A stretch of DNA of 64,000 nucleotides, taken from the NCBI GenBank assembly GCA_947381415.1, contig CANCVB010000004.1, forward strand, positions 83,721 to 147,720. Direction: 5' to 3'. A program made the position numbers and the translations under genes. The DNA comes from Burkholderiales bacterium. GTDB lineage: Bacteria > Pseudomonadota > Gammaproteobacteria > Burkholderiales > Burkholderiaceae_C. Positions 38,129-47,663 of the stretch are shown one piece after another; the first letter of the stretch is position 1, and every line of letters starts with the position of its first letter. Below the pieces are notes generated by a model that saw nothing but the letters and a program-made list of their open reading frames with translations, searched no databases and was not told the DNA's origin.

Positions 38129-38887
38129 TTACTTTGGCGGCAGGCGAATGGCGCCGTCAAGTCGGATAACTTCACCATTGAGCATGTCGTTATCTAGAAT
38201 ATGCATGACCAATTTGGCGTAATCCAACGGCGTTCCCAAACGTGAGGGGAAGGGCACACCGGCGGCCAAAGCTTCTTGCACCTCTTTGGGCATAGAGAAC
38301 ATCATGGGGGTGCCAAAAATGCCGGGGGCAATGGTCATATTGCGAATGCCCAGCTTGGAGAGGTCACGCGCGATGGGCAAGGTCATGCCCACAATGCCGC
38401 CTTTGGAGGCAGAGTACGCCGCTTGGCCAATTTGACCGTCATAGGCCGCCACCGAAGCGGTGGAAATCAACACGCCACGCTCACCTGTGGCTTCAGGGGT
38501 GTTGGTGCTCATGGCTTGCGCACTCAAGCGAATCATATTGAAGCTGCCGACCAAGTTGACATTGATGGTGCGCTGAAAACCAGCCAATAAATGCGGGCCA
38601 TTTTTGCCAACCGTGCGCTCGGCGGTGGCGATACCGGCACAGTTAATGAGCCCACTGAGCTTGCCCAAACTTTGGGCTTTGGCCACAACGGCGGCCGCTT
38701 GTTCTTCATTGGCCACATCACAATGCATGAAAACGCCACCTAATTCGGCCGCAATGGCTTGCCCTTTGTCATCTTGCATATCGGCAACCACGACTTTGCC
38801 GCCAGCTTGGCTGATCAGCCTTGCCGTGCCTTCGCCCAAACCGGAAGCACCGCCGGTCACAATAAATACATTGCCCTTGATTTGCAT
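38129..38887 (-). CDS. short-chain dehydrogenase, 3-hydroxyacyl-CoA dehydrogenase type 2-like
   Basis: 252 residues. NAD-binding TGGASGLGEGTA, the NCAGIA motif, catalytic Ser in LISTASVAAYDGQIGQ and YSASK. The pattern, including the APGIFGTPMM segment, resembles the HSD10/type II 3-hydroxyacyl-CoA dehydrogenase group of fatty acid and branched-chain oxidation. First gene of the SDR-ggt-dnaG run; divergent from the patatin-like gene. Confidence 0.84.
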   Translation of the reverse strand: MQIKGNVFIVTGGASGLGEGTARLISQAGGKVVVADMQDDKGQAIAAELGGVFMHCDVANEEQAAAVVAKAQSLGKLSGLINCAGIATAERTVGKNGPHLLAGFQRTINVNLVGSFNMIRLSAQAMSTNTPEATGERGVLISTASVAAYDGQIGQAAYSASKGGIVGMTLPIARDLSKLGIRNMTIAPGIFGTPMMFSMPKEVQEALAAGVPFPSRLGTPLDYAKLVMHILDNDMLNGEVIRLDGAIRLPPK

Positions 38888-38962
38888 GAAAAACCTTTCA
38901 ACACAGTCTGTAAAGTTTGAAGCCGTCGATTATCGCAGTGCCTGTTGGGTCACAATGGCTTG

Positions 38963-39877
38963 ATGCATACATTGACCACTTTCGCTTCTCGCCTGGGCCC
39001 TTGGGCCGTGGCGGCCTTGATGATGGTGTTGGCTGCTTGCGCCAACGTCAAGCCCCCAGAGGTGTCAACACCTGCTGAAACTCCCCCTGCCCCTGTTGTT
39101 AAAAAGGTACCCAAGCTGGGCTTGGCCTTGGGGGGTGGTGCTGCACGCGGGTTTGCGCATATTGGTGTCATTCAGGTGCTCGAAGAGAACGGCATCAAGC
39201 CCGACTTGGTGGTGGGTACGTCTGCGGGCAGTGTGGTTGCCGCTTTTTACGCCAACGGCAAGACCGGTGCGCAGTTGCAGTGGCTGGCCGATACCATGGA
39301 CGAGTCCCAACTCACCGATTGGAGCATGCCGTTCCTCAGTCGCGGCATGATGCGCGGCGAAGCGCTGGGCCGCTACATCAATTCTCAACTCAATGGTGCC
39401 AAGATCGAGGACTTGAAGATGCCCTTGGGTATCGTGGCGACCGATTTGCAAAGCGGCGATGGCATTTTGTTCAGACGCGGCGATATTGCCACGGCGGTGC
39501 GTGCCTCCAGCGCGGTTCCCTCGGTGTTTGAGCCTGTGCGTATTGGAAACAAAGACTATGTAGACGGTGGATTGGTTTCCCCTGTGCCGGTTCGTTATGC
39601 CCGCCAAATGGGTGCAGACATTGTCGTGGCTGTGGACATTTCAAGCCGCCCCGAAGACGCCAAAACCACCGATATGCTCAAGGTGTTGCTACAGACCTTC
39701 AGCATCATGGGTAAAAGCATCAGCCAATTGGAAGCCGCGCAAGCCGACGTGATGGTGCGACCCTCTATGCCTGAGGTGGGAAGTGCCGACTTTGCGGCCC
39801 GCAAAAAAAGCATAGAAGCGGGCAGGGCGGCGATGAAGATAGCCTTGCCCGCGCTCAAAGCGGCATTGGTCAAATAA
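38963..39877 (+). CDS. patatin-like phospholipase, predicted lipoprotein
   Basis: 304 residues from ATG 38963. A signal peptide ends in the lipobox VLAAC, so the protein is probably lipid-anchored, with a Pro-rich linker after it. Patatin domain: oxyanion GGGAARGFAHIG, nucleophile GTSAG, and the dyad Asp in VDGGLVSPVP, as in RssA-type acyl hydrolases. Likely acts on membrane lipids in the periplasm or outer membrane. Followed by a bidirectional terminator. Confidence 0.87.
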   Translation: MHTLTTFASRLGPWAVAALMMVLAACANVKPPEVSTPAETPPAPVVKKVPKLGLALGGGAARGFAHIGVIQVLEENGIKPDLVVGTSAGSVVAAFYANGKTGAQLQWLADTMDESQLTDWSMPFLSRGMMRGEALGRYINSQLNGAKIEDLKMPLGIVATDLQSGDGILFRRGDIATAVRASSAVPSVFEPVRIGNKDYVDGGLVSPVPVRYARQMGADIVVAVDISSRPEDAKTTDMLKVLLQTFSIMGKSISQLEAAQADVMVRPSMPEVGSADFAARKKSIEAGRAAMKIALPALKAALVK

Positions 39878-39905
39878 AAAAAGGCCCCTCTAATGAGGAG
39901 CCTTT
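39876..39905. terminator. bidirectional rho-independent terminator between patatin gene and phasin gene
   Basis: Arms AAAGGC-C-CCTC (39880-39890) and GAGG-A-GCCTTT (39895-39905) with a TAAT loop and one C/A mismatch. On the minus strand the stem is followed by a run of seven T, a strong terminator for phasin; on the plus strand it ends in CCTTT after the patatin stop. Confidence 0.8.
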
Positions 39906-39911
39906 CGAAAC

Positions 39912-39934
39912 CCTGAGAACCTCGGTTCTTCAGG
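39912..39934 (-). other. second hairpin in the phasin 3' region
   Basis: CCTGAGAACC and GGTTCTTCAGG arms (one bulged T) lie between the phasin stop and the terminator. Abundant phasin mRNA may be protected by it; the role is inference. Confidence 0.4.
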
Positions 39935-39961
39935 ATATGAGGAGACAACAGCTGGCTTGGT

Positions 39962-40507
39962 TTAGCGCTTGCGTGAGGCTGGCTTGGTTGCAGGTGCAAC
40001 CGTAGAAGCAGCCATGGCGTGCAAATTGGACTCAGCAGCTTCAGTGGCTTGTTTCACTGCTTTTTGAACGCTTTCGATGGCGCTTTGGCTGGCAGCAATG
40101 GCGCTTTTGACCATGGCCACAGCGGTTTCAGAACCAGCAGGTGCATTTTTCACAGCAGAGTCCACCAAGTTGGTGACGGTTTTTTGTGTTTCAGCGGCTT
40201 TTTCTTCCACAGCCTTGGTGAATTCGCTGCCAGTGCTGGAAGCGATTTCGTACATGTGGCGGCTGAAAGAAACTGCTTTTTCGCTCAAAGGTTGCAGGTA
40301 ACCGGCTTGCAAAGCCATCAGTTCTTGCACATCTTTGACGCTCATCAGCGCGTGGACGTGGTCTTGGTTGTCAGCCATGGCGGCTTTGGCAGCAGCCATA
40401 TTGAGTTCAACCAATTTTTCCACGCCAGCGAAGGCTTTTTCGCTCAGGCCGAAAAGGGTTTGGATGCTGGCTTTGTTGGCGGCGACGATTTGTTCTGCGG
40501 TCATCAT
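39962..40507 (-). CDS. phaP: phasin (PHA granule-associated protein)
   Basis: 181 residues from the ATG ending at 40507, preceded by AAAGGA; the frame to 40630 runs through the promoter and is not coding. Phasin_2 family: N-terminal TAEQIVAANKASIQTLFGLSEKAF-type segment and long amphipathic Ala-rich helices, with a basic C-terminus (TKPASRKR). Coats polyhydroxyalkanoate granules and controls their size. Its promoter region carries a palindrome of the kind bound by the PHA regulator PhaR. Confidence 0.93.
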   Translation of the reverse strand: MMTAEQIVAANKASIQTLFGLSEKAFAGVEKLVELNMAAAKAAMADNQDHVHALMSVKDVQELMALQAGYLQPLSEKAVSFSRHMYEIASSTGSEFTKAVEEKAAETQKTVTNLVDSAVKNAPAGSETAVAMVKSAIAASQSAIESVQKAVKQATEAAESNLHAMAASTVAPATKPASRKR

Positions 40508-40586
40508 GGTGTTTTCCTTTGAAAATGAAATAAATGGGAACCTGTTCACTGCGTTTTCTTTTTTGTTGCGGCGCAGCATGGTTTGA

Positions 40587-40614
40587 AGTATAGGGTTGAT
40601 ACTCATCAAATCAA
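40587..40614 (-). promoter_or_regulatory. sigma-70 promoter of phaP
   Basis: Minus strand TTGATT (40609-40614), 16-base spacer, TATACT (40587-40592). Predicted start near 40580, leaving a leader of about 73 bases. The downstream leader contains TTTGTTGC-GGCGCAGCA (40562-40577), an imperfect second copy of the operator below. Confidence 0.6.
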
Positions 40615-40620
40615 GTGTTT

Positions 40621-40639
40621 TTTGTTGCAATGCAACAAA
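40621..40639. promoter_or_regulatory. palindromic operator, probable PhaR site
   Basis: TTTGTTGCA-A-TGCAACAAA, a perfect 9+1+9 palindrome just upstream of the phaP -35 box. PhaR, known to repress phasin genes in PHA-forming bacteria, binds TGC/GCA-rich palindromes. Its position between phaP and the deacetylase gene means it might affect both. PhaR itself is not in this window. Confidence 0.6.
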
Positions 40640-40719
40640 TTAGGCATGATTTTCTAAATACCCTTGATCTGGCGCATATTCAGGCTTTTTGGCTGCATTG
40701 CCCGCACAATATCAAGCAA

Positions 40720-41649
40720 ATGAAGCTTTTTTATGCTGCCACCCATGTTCAAACCTTGCCTGTTGGTCACCGCTTTCCGATGGGTAAATACGAACTTTTG
40801 CGTGAACGCTTGGCGCGTGAGATGCCTGAATTGGGGCTTTACTTGGCGCAAGCGGCGACCGAGGGCGAGCTGGCGCTGGTGCACACACCTGCATACATCG
40901 CGTCGGTGTTCAATGGAAGCTTGACACCGGCTGCCCAGCGAGAAATTGGTTTTCCATGGTCTGAGGGTATGGTCGAACGGGCGCAACGCTCGGTGGGGGC
41001 CACGGTGACGGCCGCGCGTACTGCGCTAAAGGAGGGTGTGTCTGCGAATTTGGCTGGGGGCACCCACCATGCCTATGCCGACAAGGGGGGCGGGTTTTGT
41101 GTGTTTAATGATGTGGCAGTGGCTGCGCGTTTGATGCAAGCCGAATGGGCACGCCATCAGCGCCGATCGTTGCAAGTGGCGGTGATCGATCTGGATGTGC
41201 ACCAAGGCAATGGCACGGCCCACATTTTTCGTGACGACCCTTCGGTGTTCACCTTGTCACTGCATGGGGCGAAAAATTTTCCGTTTCGCAAGGAGGCCAG
41301 CGACTTGGATGTGGAACTGCCCGATGGCTGCACAGATGCCCCCTATTTAGAGGCATTGAACCAGTCTTTGCGCCAATTGCAAGACCGCTTTGCGCCCGAC
41401 CTGGTCTTTTACCTTGCCGGGGCTGACCCGCATGAGGGCGACCGCCTGGGACGACTGAAACTCAGCTTTGAAGGACTGCAACAACGCGACCAATGTGTGC
41501 TGTCGTGGGCAAAAGACAGGCGTATTCCGTTGGCCATGGCCATGGCCGGGGGCTATGGTCAGCGTATTGAAGACACCGTCCAAGTACAGATGAATACCTT
41601 TGCCCAAGCCTTGGTGGCTTGGCAAGACTGGCAAAATCAGCCGTTATGA
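40720..41649 (+). CDS. histone deacetylase/acetoin-utilisation family zinc hydrolase
   Basis: 309 residues from ATG 40720; earlier in-frame starts would be encoded by the promoter/operator region. Arginase-like deacetylase fold: GGTHHAYADKGGGFCVFND with the catalytic His pair, zinc ligands in DLDVHQGNGT, and GADPHEGDRLG. Class IV-like bacterial members deacetylate small amides or protein lysines. Divergent from phaP. Its stop overlaps the thioesterase start. Confidence 0.87.
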   Translation: MKLFYAATHVQTLPVGHRFPMGKYELLRERLAREMPELGLYLAQAATEGELALVHTPAYIASVFNGSLTPAAQREIGFPWSEGMVERAQRSVGATVTAARTALKEGVSANLAGGTHHAYADKGGGFCVFNDVAVAARLMQAEWARHQRRSLQVAVIDLDVHQGNGTAHIFRDDPSVFTLSLHGAKNFPFRKEASDLDVELPDGCTDAPYLEALNQSLRQLQDRFAPDLVFYLAGADPHEGDRLGRLKLSFEGLQQRDQCVLSWAKDRRIPLAMAMAGGYGQRIEDTVQVQMNTFAQALVAWQDWQNQPL

Positions 41650-42095
41650 CCGTTCCCACACCTGCTCGCGCGCAGCCCCATACCCGCGATGCTTACAAAA
41701 CTTTTCGCCGTATCACCACCCGTTGGCTTGACAACGACGCCTATGGCCATGTCAACAATGTCGTTTATTACCATTGGTTCGATACGGTGGTGAACGCGCA
41801 TTTGATCGAACACGGGGTGCTCGACATCCAGCGCGGTCAAACCATCGGCTTGGTGGTGGAGACGCATTGCAATTATTTTTCGTCGCTGGCTTTTCCCCAA
41901 AACGTAGACGCCGGTCTCAGGGTTTCGCGCATTGGTTCTTCCAGCGTGCGCTACGAGGTGGGCTTGTTCGCTGAAGGGGAGGCGCAAACCGCTGCCCATG
42001 GGCATTTTGTCCATGTGTATGTGGACAGCCAATCCCGTCGACCGGTCACCGCCTTGCCAGCCCCCTTGTTACATGTTTTAAAGGAGCTTGCATGA
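41646..42095 (+). CDS. acyl-CoA thioesterase, 4-hydroxybenzoyl-CoA thioesterase (hot-dog) family
   Basis: 149 residues from ATG 41646 (overlap ATGA with the previous stop). Hot-dog fold with the catalytic segment DAYGHVNNVVYYHWFD and ETHCNYFSSL. Hydrolyses acyl-CoA thioesters; substrate not predictable. Overlaps the nitroreductase start by four bases. Confidence 0.85.
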   Translation: MTVPTPARAQPHTRDAYKTFRRITTRWLDNDAYGHVNNVVYYHWFDTVVNAHLIEHGVLDIQRGQTIGLVVETHCNYFSSLAFPQNVDAGLRVSRIGSSSVRYEVGLFAEGEAQTAAHGHFVHVYVDSQSRRPVTALPAPLLHVLKELA

Positions 42096-42784
42096 GCAAC
42101 GCCGTTGACCAAGCCATCATGACGCGCATGTCTGCGCGCGCATTCACCCCCCAACCGGTACCCCGTGAGGTGTTGACGCATTTGCTTGAACTGGCGGCAC
42201 GTGCTCCCTCGGGCACCAATACCCAGCCATGGAAAGTTTATGTCTTGCAGGGGAACAGCCGCGACAGTTTGGTCGAGAAGGTTTGCGCAGCGCACGACGA
42301 AATTCGCGCCAACCCCGAAAAAGCCGCTGACTATCGTGAGGCCTATGACTATTACCCCGAAAAATGGGTCAGTCCCTACATCGATCGACGTCGTGAAAAC
42401 GGCTGGAGCTTGTATGGTTTGTTGGGTATTGGCAAAGGTGACAAAGACAAAATGCACGCCCAACACCAACGCAACTACCGGTTTTTTGATGCACCCGTTG
42501 GCTTGATGTTCACCGTCGACAAGATCATGGGGCGGGGTTCATTGGTTGACTACGGCATGTTTTTACAGAACCTGATGGTGGCTGCACGCGGTCACAACTT
42601 GCACACCTGTCCACAAGCTGCTTGGAACGGCTTTGCCAAGATCATCTTGCCGCACATTGGCGCAGGTGAGAACGAGATGTTGGTGTGTGGCATGGCGCTG
42701 GGTTATGCCGATGAAAGCGAGGTGGTGAATACATTCCGTACACCACGCGAAAGCGTCGCTTCATTCACCACCTGGCTGGAGTAA
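42092..42784 (+). CDS. nitroreductase family FMN-dependent oxidoreductase
   Basis: 230 residues. FMN-binding opening RMSARAFTPQPV and AARAPSGTNTQPWKVYV, and the GMALGYADES segment near the C-terminus. Reduces nitroaromatics or quinones with NAD(P)H in vitro in most members; natural substrate unknown. Linked to its neighbours by overlapping starts and 6 bases before pncB. Confidence 0.87.
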   Translation: MSNAVDQAIMTRMSARAFTPQPVPREVLTHLLELAARAPSGTNTQPWKVYVLQGNSRDSLVEKVCAAHDEIRANPEKAADYREAYDYYPEKWVSPYIDRRRENGWSLYGLLGIGKGDKDKMHAQHQRNYRFFDAPVGLMFTVDKIMGRGSLVDYGMFLQNLMVAARGHNLHTCPQAAWNGFAKIILPHIGAGENEMLVCGMALGYADESEVVNTFRTPRESVASFTTWLE

Positions 42785-42790
42785 GCCGCC

Positions 42791-43978
42791 ATGATCATCA
42801 CCAGCTTGCTCGACACCGATCTTTACAAATTCACCATGATGCAAGCGGTGCTGCACCAGTTTCCAGGTGCCCAGGTCAGTTACAAATTCAAATGCCGCAC
42901 CCCGAGCGTCAAGCTTGCGCCGTATGTCGAAGAAATCCGTGCGGAGATTCGTTCACTTTGCAAGCTGCAATTCACCGAACAAGAGCTGGATTGGATGCGG
43001 GCCATGCGCTTCATCAAAAGCGACTTTGTGGATTTTTTGGGCTTGTTTCGTTTAAACGAAAAATACATCGATGTGGTGGCCCTGCCCAATGGCGAAATCG
43101 ATATTCGCATCCAAGGCCCTTGGTTGCACACCATCTTGTTTGAAATTCCTGTACTGGCGATCGTTAATGAGGTGTTTTTCCGCAATACCCAGCCGGTGCC
43201 TGACTATGTAGAGGGCCGTCGCCGCTTGGACACCAAAATTGCCCAATTGCAAGAAGCCGACTTGGGCGACTTGAAGATTGCAGACTACGGCACCCGCAGA
43301 CGCTTTTCCAAAGCATGGCACGAAGAAGTGTTGCGGGTATTGACCTCGCGTTTGGGTACGGGTGTGAGTGGTCGGTTTGCTGGAACCAGCAATGCTTTGT
43401 TTGCCCGCACCTTGGGCTTGACACCCTTGGGCACGATGGCACATGAATATTTGCAAGCTTGCCAAGCCTTGGGGCCACGCTTGCGTGACAGCCAAGTGTT
43501 TGGCTTTGAAACATGGGCCCGTGAGTACCGTGGAGACCTGGGCATCGCCTTGAGCGATGTGTATGGCATCGAGCCGTTTTTGCGTGATTTCGATATGTAT
43601 TTTTGCAAATTGTTTGATGGTGCTCGCCACGACAGCGGCGACCCTTTCACCTGGGGTGAACGAATGATCGAACACTACAAAAATAACCGGGTTGACCCTT
43701 TGACGAAAACCTTGATCTTCAGCGATGGACTCACGGTACCGAGAACCATCGAGCTGTACCAGCGTTTTCGCGGCAGATGCCAACTGGCCTTTGGCATTGG
43801 CACCAATCTCACCAACGACCTGGGTTACGAGCCGCTGCAAATCGTCATCAAAATGGTGGAGTGCAACGGCCAGCCTGTGGCCAAACTCTCGGACACCCCT
43901 GCTAAAAACATGTGCGAGGACACCAACTATTTGGCCTACTTGCGCCAAGTCTTTGACATCGCCCAACCCTCTTCCTAA
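42791..43978 (+). CDS. pncB: nicotinate phosphoribosyltransferase
   Basis: 395 residues, full length. [16 protein letters not shown] opening, [17 protein letters not shown] in the active site, [13 protein letters not shown] and FSDGLTVP phosphate-binding loops. Converts nicotinate and PRPP to nicotinate mononucleotide in NAD salvage. Shares one base with the next start (TAATG). Confidence 0.95.
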   Translation: MIITSLLDTDLYKFTMMQAVLHQFPGAQVSYKFKCRTPSVKLAPYVEEIRAEIRSLCKLQFTEQELDWMRAMRFIKSDFVDFLGLFRLNEKYIDVVALPNGEIDIRIQGPWLHTILFEIPVLAIVNEVFFRNTQPVPDYVEGRRRLDTKIAQLQEADLGDLKIADYGTRRRFSKAWHEEVLRVLTSRLGTGVSGRFAGTSNALFARTLGLTPLGTMAHEYLQACQALGPRLRDSQVFGFETWAREYRGDLGIALSDVYGIEPFLRDFDMYFCKLFDGARHDSGDPFTWGERMIEHYKNNRVDPLTKTLIFSDGLTVPRTIELYQRFRGRCQLAFGIGTNLTNDLGYEPLQIVIKMVECNGQPVAKLSDTPAKNMCEDTNYLAYLRQVFDIAQPSS

Positions 43979-45306
43979 TGCCCATGGTTTACCTCCGCCT
44001 TTGTTTGCTTTTTGCTTTGGCTTTCGCGCTCAATGCCTTTGCCCCTGATGTGTTGGCGCACTTGCAAAGCTTGGGCGGGACAGAGGCCACTTTGGCGCAG
44101 AGTCTGTGGTGTTTGGGCTTGCTCATGGTCTTTGGTTGGTTGGCCAGCAAAGCTGCTGTGGGCACGGTTTTTCCCAGTTTCAGCTTGCAATTGTTATTGG
44201 GTATCGTGTTGCACGATGCACTAGCCCCTTTGTCTGCACAACTGGCATTGGCCGTGGTGCTGTGTACGGCATTGGCCGCGATTATTTTGAAGTCGGGTGG
44301 CGATGAACTTGACCGCAAGCAGTTTGCCAAGATTGCCTATCCCACACTGATGATCGCAGTGGTGGGCTATTTGCTTACTTTCTTTGTGATGTTTGCCTTG
44401 TTGATGTGGTTGGGGTTGGACAGCAAAACCGCTGCCTTGTTGGCGGCCATCATTGGGTCTACCGATCCTGCAGCGCTGATTCCCACCTTGAAAAATGTGA
44501 AGTTTCTGTCCAAGTACCAGCGGGTGGTGGATATCTCGGTGGCAGAGAGCGCCTTGAATGACGCGGTGGGGGCCATCTTCACCGCTGCTGTGGCCGCCAT
44601 GGTGGTGAGCCAAGTGCCCATGGATAACTTGGGTGCGATGGCACAAGGTTTGTTCAGCCCTGACAACTTGCAACAACTGGCAAAGCAGTTTGCAGTTGGA
44701 ACGCTGGCTGGTTTGGTGGGGTGGGGGGCAATGGTGTGCTTAGAGCGCTATCGCCAAGCCGATCACCCGTTTCAAGCACCGTTTGATTTTTCCTTGGTGG
44801 TGGCCATTCCATTGCTGACGTTTTTGTTGGCACAAGCCCTGCACGGCAATGGTTTTTTAGCGGCTTTTGTGGCGGGTTTGTTGGCCAACTTCAACCGCAG
44901 TGCCGCGCATTTCCATCACTTGATAGAACAAACCGAAGCGCAGATAGAGAGCGTTGCCAAACCCGTCATCTTCATGATGGTGGGGCCGTTCGTGTCTTTG
45001 CCCATGTTGATGGACAGTGCGCTCATGGGCATGGCGGTGTCATTGCTTTTCATTGTGATTGCACGCCCTGTGGCGGTATTCCTGTCGTTGCTTCCCACAA
45101 GAATGACTTTCAAAGAAAAAATGTTTCTGTGTGTGGTGCGTGAAACCGGTGTCATCCCTGTGGTGTTGGCTGTGATCACGGTAGCGCAGTTTTCTGATCT
45201 TCAGTCATTGATGCCATTGACCGCTTGGGTGGTCATTTGGACTTTGACGTTGTTACCTGCGATCACGCCCTGGTGGTCGCGTCGTTTAAACATGGTGCAA
45301 GCATGA
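43978..45306 (+). CDS. cation/proton antiporter (Na+/H+ exchanger family)
   Basis: 442 residues, about twelve membrane segments. IGSTDPAALIPTLK and VAESALNDAVGAIF, the latter with the Asn-Asp pair typical of CPA1-type ion binding. Inner-membrane Na+ or K+/H+ exchange. TAATG overlap with pncB and ATGA overlap with the dehydrogenase gene. Confidence 0.85.
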   Translation: MPMVYLRLCLLFALAFALNAFAPDVLAHLQSLGGTEATLAQSLWCLGLLMVFGWLASKAAVGTVFPSFSLQLLLGIVLHDALAPLSAQLALAVVLCTALAAIILKSGGDELDRKQFAKIAYPTLMIAVVGYLLTFFVMFALLMWLGLDSKTAALLAAIIGSTDPAALIPTLKNVKFLSKYQRVVDISVAESALNDAVGAIFTAAVAAMVVSQVPMDNLGAMAQGLFSPDNLQQLAKQFAVGTLAGLVGWGAMVCLERYRQADHPFQAPFDFSLVVAIPLLTFLLAQALHGNGFLAAFVAGLLANFNRSAAHFHHLIEQTEAQIESVAKPVIFMMVGPFVSLPMLMDSALMGMAVSLLFIVIARPVAVFLSLLPTRMTFKEKMFLCVVRETGVIPVVLAVITVAQFSDLQSLMPLTAWVVIWTLTLLPAITPWWSRRLNMVQA

Positions 45307-46289
45307 GCAAACCCAAACTGCTGGTCGGCAGACCTACCTATCCCGAAATCATTGATCGTTTGCGTACCCATTTCGATGTCAGTGACAACCAAGCAGACCG
45401 GTCTTGGACCCCTGAAACATGGACCAAGGCGCTGAGTGAACATGTGGTGGCTTTGTGCGTAGGCATCGAGCCCGTGAATGAAAGTGTATTGTCTGCCTGC
45501 CCACAGCTTCGCATGTGCGCCAACCTGAGCGTGGGATACAACAATTTTGATGTGCCCGCCATGACCCGCCACAAGGTACTGGCAACCAACGCCCCAGATG
45601 TACTGAATGAAACCACTGCCGATTTTGGTTTCGCGTTGATGATGGCGGCTGCCAGGCGGGTGACTGAGAGCGAAATCTATATCCGCAACGGTGAGTGGAA
45701 CAACTGGCGCTACGACCAGTTCCCAGGCATGGAAATTCACCACAGCACGCTGGGCATCATTGGCATGGGGCGTATCGGACAGGGCATTGCCAAGCGTGGC
45801 GCTTGGGGTTTTGGCATGAGGGTGCTCTACAACAACCGCACTCGTTTAGATACAGCCATTGAAGCGGAGTGCAAAGCCAGTTACGTTAGCAAACAAGCGC
45901 TTTTGCAACAAGCCGATCATGTGGTCTTGGTGCTGCCTTATTCAAAAGAATCGCACCACACCATCGGTGCCGCAGAGTTGGCGCTGATGAAACCCACCGC
46001 CACCCTCACCAATATTGCGCGCGGCGGGATTGTGGACGATGCAGCACTGGCCATCGCCTTACAGAAAGGTCAGATTGCGGCAGCAGGCTTGGATGTGTTT
46101 GAAGGTGAACCGCGGCTGAACCCTGAATTAATGAAATGCCGCAATATCGTGATGACACCGCATATTGCAAGTTCAACCCGCGCCACGCGTTTGGCCATGG
46201 CTAACTTGGCCACCGACAATCTGATTGCGTTTTTCAGCGAAGGTAAAGCCCTCACACCGCTCAACCCTGAAGTACTGGGGCAAGCATGA
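45303..46289 (+). CDS. D-2-hydroxyacid dehydrogenase (GhrB-like glyoxylate/hydroxypyruvate reductase)
   Basis: 328 residues from ATG 45303, overlapping the antiporter stop. D-isomer-specific dehydrogenase: NAD(P) motif GIIGMGRIGQGIA, catalytic Arg in NIARGGIVDD, Glu in FEGEP and His in TPHIASST. Probably reduces glyoxylate, hydroxypyruvate or 2-ketogluconate. Overlaps rmuC by four bases. Confidence 0.88.
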   Translation: MSKPKLLVGRPTYPEIIDRLRTHFDVSDNQADRSWTPETWTKALSEHVVALCVGIEPVNESVLSACPQLRMCANLSVGYNNFDVPAMTRHKVLATNAPDVLNETTADFGFALMMAAARRVTESEIYIRNGEWNNWRYDQFPGMEIHHSTLGIIGMGRIGQGIAKRGAWGFGMRVLYNNRTRLDTAIEAECKASYVSKQALLQQADHVVLVLPYSKESHHTIGAAELALMKPTATLTNIARGGIVDDAALAIALQKGQIAAAGLDVFEGEPRLNPELMKCRNIVMTPHIASSTRATRLAMANLATDNLIAFFSEGKALTPLNPEVLGQA

Positions 46290-47587
46290 GTACCGACAAC
46301 TGGATGGTTGCTGCTGTGGTGGTTGGCGCTTTGTTGATCATGGCGATCTTCAGGCGCTTTGCCAGCAAAGCCAACCATCAGGAAGACCCGTTGTTGAAGT
46401 TAGATGACAAGCTCGAGCGCTTGGAGCGCGAATTGCGCTATGCCATCAGTGAGTCTTCTCGCAGCGATCGCCAAGAGTTGTCGCAAAACATGGCGCAGCT
46501 GCAGCAAACCCTCACTGAACAATTGACGCTGATGCAAGGTACGCTCAATACCCAATTGCAAGCGCTGGGCGAAGGCAATGCACGTCGCATGGGTGAAGTA
46601 CGCGATACCTTGGACAAACAGCTACAGCAGTTACAGCAAAGCAACACCGCAAAATTGGACGAGATGCGCCAAACGGTAGACGAGAAATTGCAAACCACAT
46701 TAGAGGCCCGCTTGAGCGAGAGCTTTAAACAGGTGGCGGAGCGTTTGGAGCAAGTACACCAAGGCTTGGGCCATATGAAAACCTTGGCGCAAGGCGTGGG
46801 TGATTTGCAGCGTGTACTGAGCAATGTCAAAACCCGAGGCATCTTTGGCGAGGTGCAACTCGAAGCTTTGCTGGAGCAGGTGTTGACCATTGAGCAGTAT
46901 GGCAAACAAATCGAGACCAAACCCCGCAGCAACCAACGGGTGGACTTTGCCATCAAGCTTCCGGGGCGCAGCGACGATGGCAGCAGCGTGTGGTTGCCCA
47001 TCGACGCCAAGTTCCCGCGTGAGGACTACGAGCGGTTGTTGGACGCGCAAGAGCGCGCCGACCCGCTGGCCGCAGAAGCGTCGGCCAAGGCGATGGAGTC
47101 TCGTATTCGCAGTGAAGCAAAGAGCATTGCCGAGAGCTATCTCGCGCCGCCTCACACCACTGACTTTGCGATTTTGTTTTTACCCGTAGAGGGTTTGTAT
47201 GCCGAGGTGCTGCGGCGTCCTGGTCTCATGGACAGTTTGCAGCGAGATTACCGCGTCACCTTGGCGGGACCCACCACTTTATTGGCCATTTTGAACAGCT
47301 TGCACATGGGCTTTCGCACCTTGGCGCTGGAGAAGCAGGCGTCAGAGGTTTGGAAGGTGTTGGGCGCGGTCAAAACCGAGTTTGACCGTTATGGCGAATG
47401 GGTCGCCAAAGTGCGCGAACAGGTTCAAAAAGCCGCCGACACATTGGACCGCGCGGACACCCGAAGCAAGCAAATGCGACGTGTGTTGAAAAGCGTAGAG
47501 GCCTTGCCTGAGGCCGAGGCATTGGCACGCTTGCCTTTAGATGTCACCGGTTCAGCCGATACTTCAGAGCTTGTTGACCCTGATTAA
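46286..47587 (+). CDS. rmuC: DNA recombination protein RmuC
   Basis: 433 residues. N-terminal membrane anchor (residues 8-24, VAAVVVGALLIMAIFRR), a long Gln/Leu-rich coiled coil (about residues 40-170), then the nuclease-like RmuC core with GIFGEVQLEALLEQ, VDFAIKLPG and LPIDAKFPREDYERL. Limits inversions and rearrangements in Escherichia coli and resembles PD-(D/E)XK nucleases. Confidence 0.93.
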   Translation: MSTDNWMVAAVVVGALLIMAIFRRFASKANHQEDPLLKLDDKLERLERELRYAISESSRSDRQELSQNMAQLQQTLTEQLTLMQGTLNTQLQALGEGNARRMGEVRDTLDKQLQQLQQSNTAKLDEMRQTVDEKLQTTLEARLSESFKQVAERLEQVHQGLGHMKTLAQGVGDLQRVLSNVKTRGIFGEVQLEALLEQVLTIEQYGKQIETKPRSNQRVDFAIKLPGRSDDGSSVWLPIDAKFPREDYERLLDAQERADPLAAEASAKAMESRIRSEAKSIAESYLAPPHTTDFAILFLPVEGLYAEVLRRPGLMDSLQRDYRVTLAGPTTLLAILNSLHMGFRTLALEKQASEVWKVLGAVKTEFDRYGEWVAKVREQVQKAADTLDRADTRSKQMRRVLKSVEALPEAEALARLPLDVTGSADTSELVDPD

Positions 47588-47663
47588 GTTTTTTACCGAC
47601 GCGCTGTGAAAAGCAGTGCTTCGAACCTTAGGTTTTGCGAATGGTGACAGTGACAATACCCGA

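Noticed and set aside
43052..43966. 304-residue minus-strand frame over pncB
   Set aside because: Antisense shadow of a full-length nicotinate phosphoribosyltransferase.
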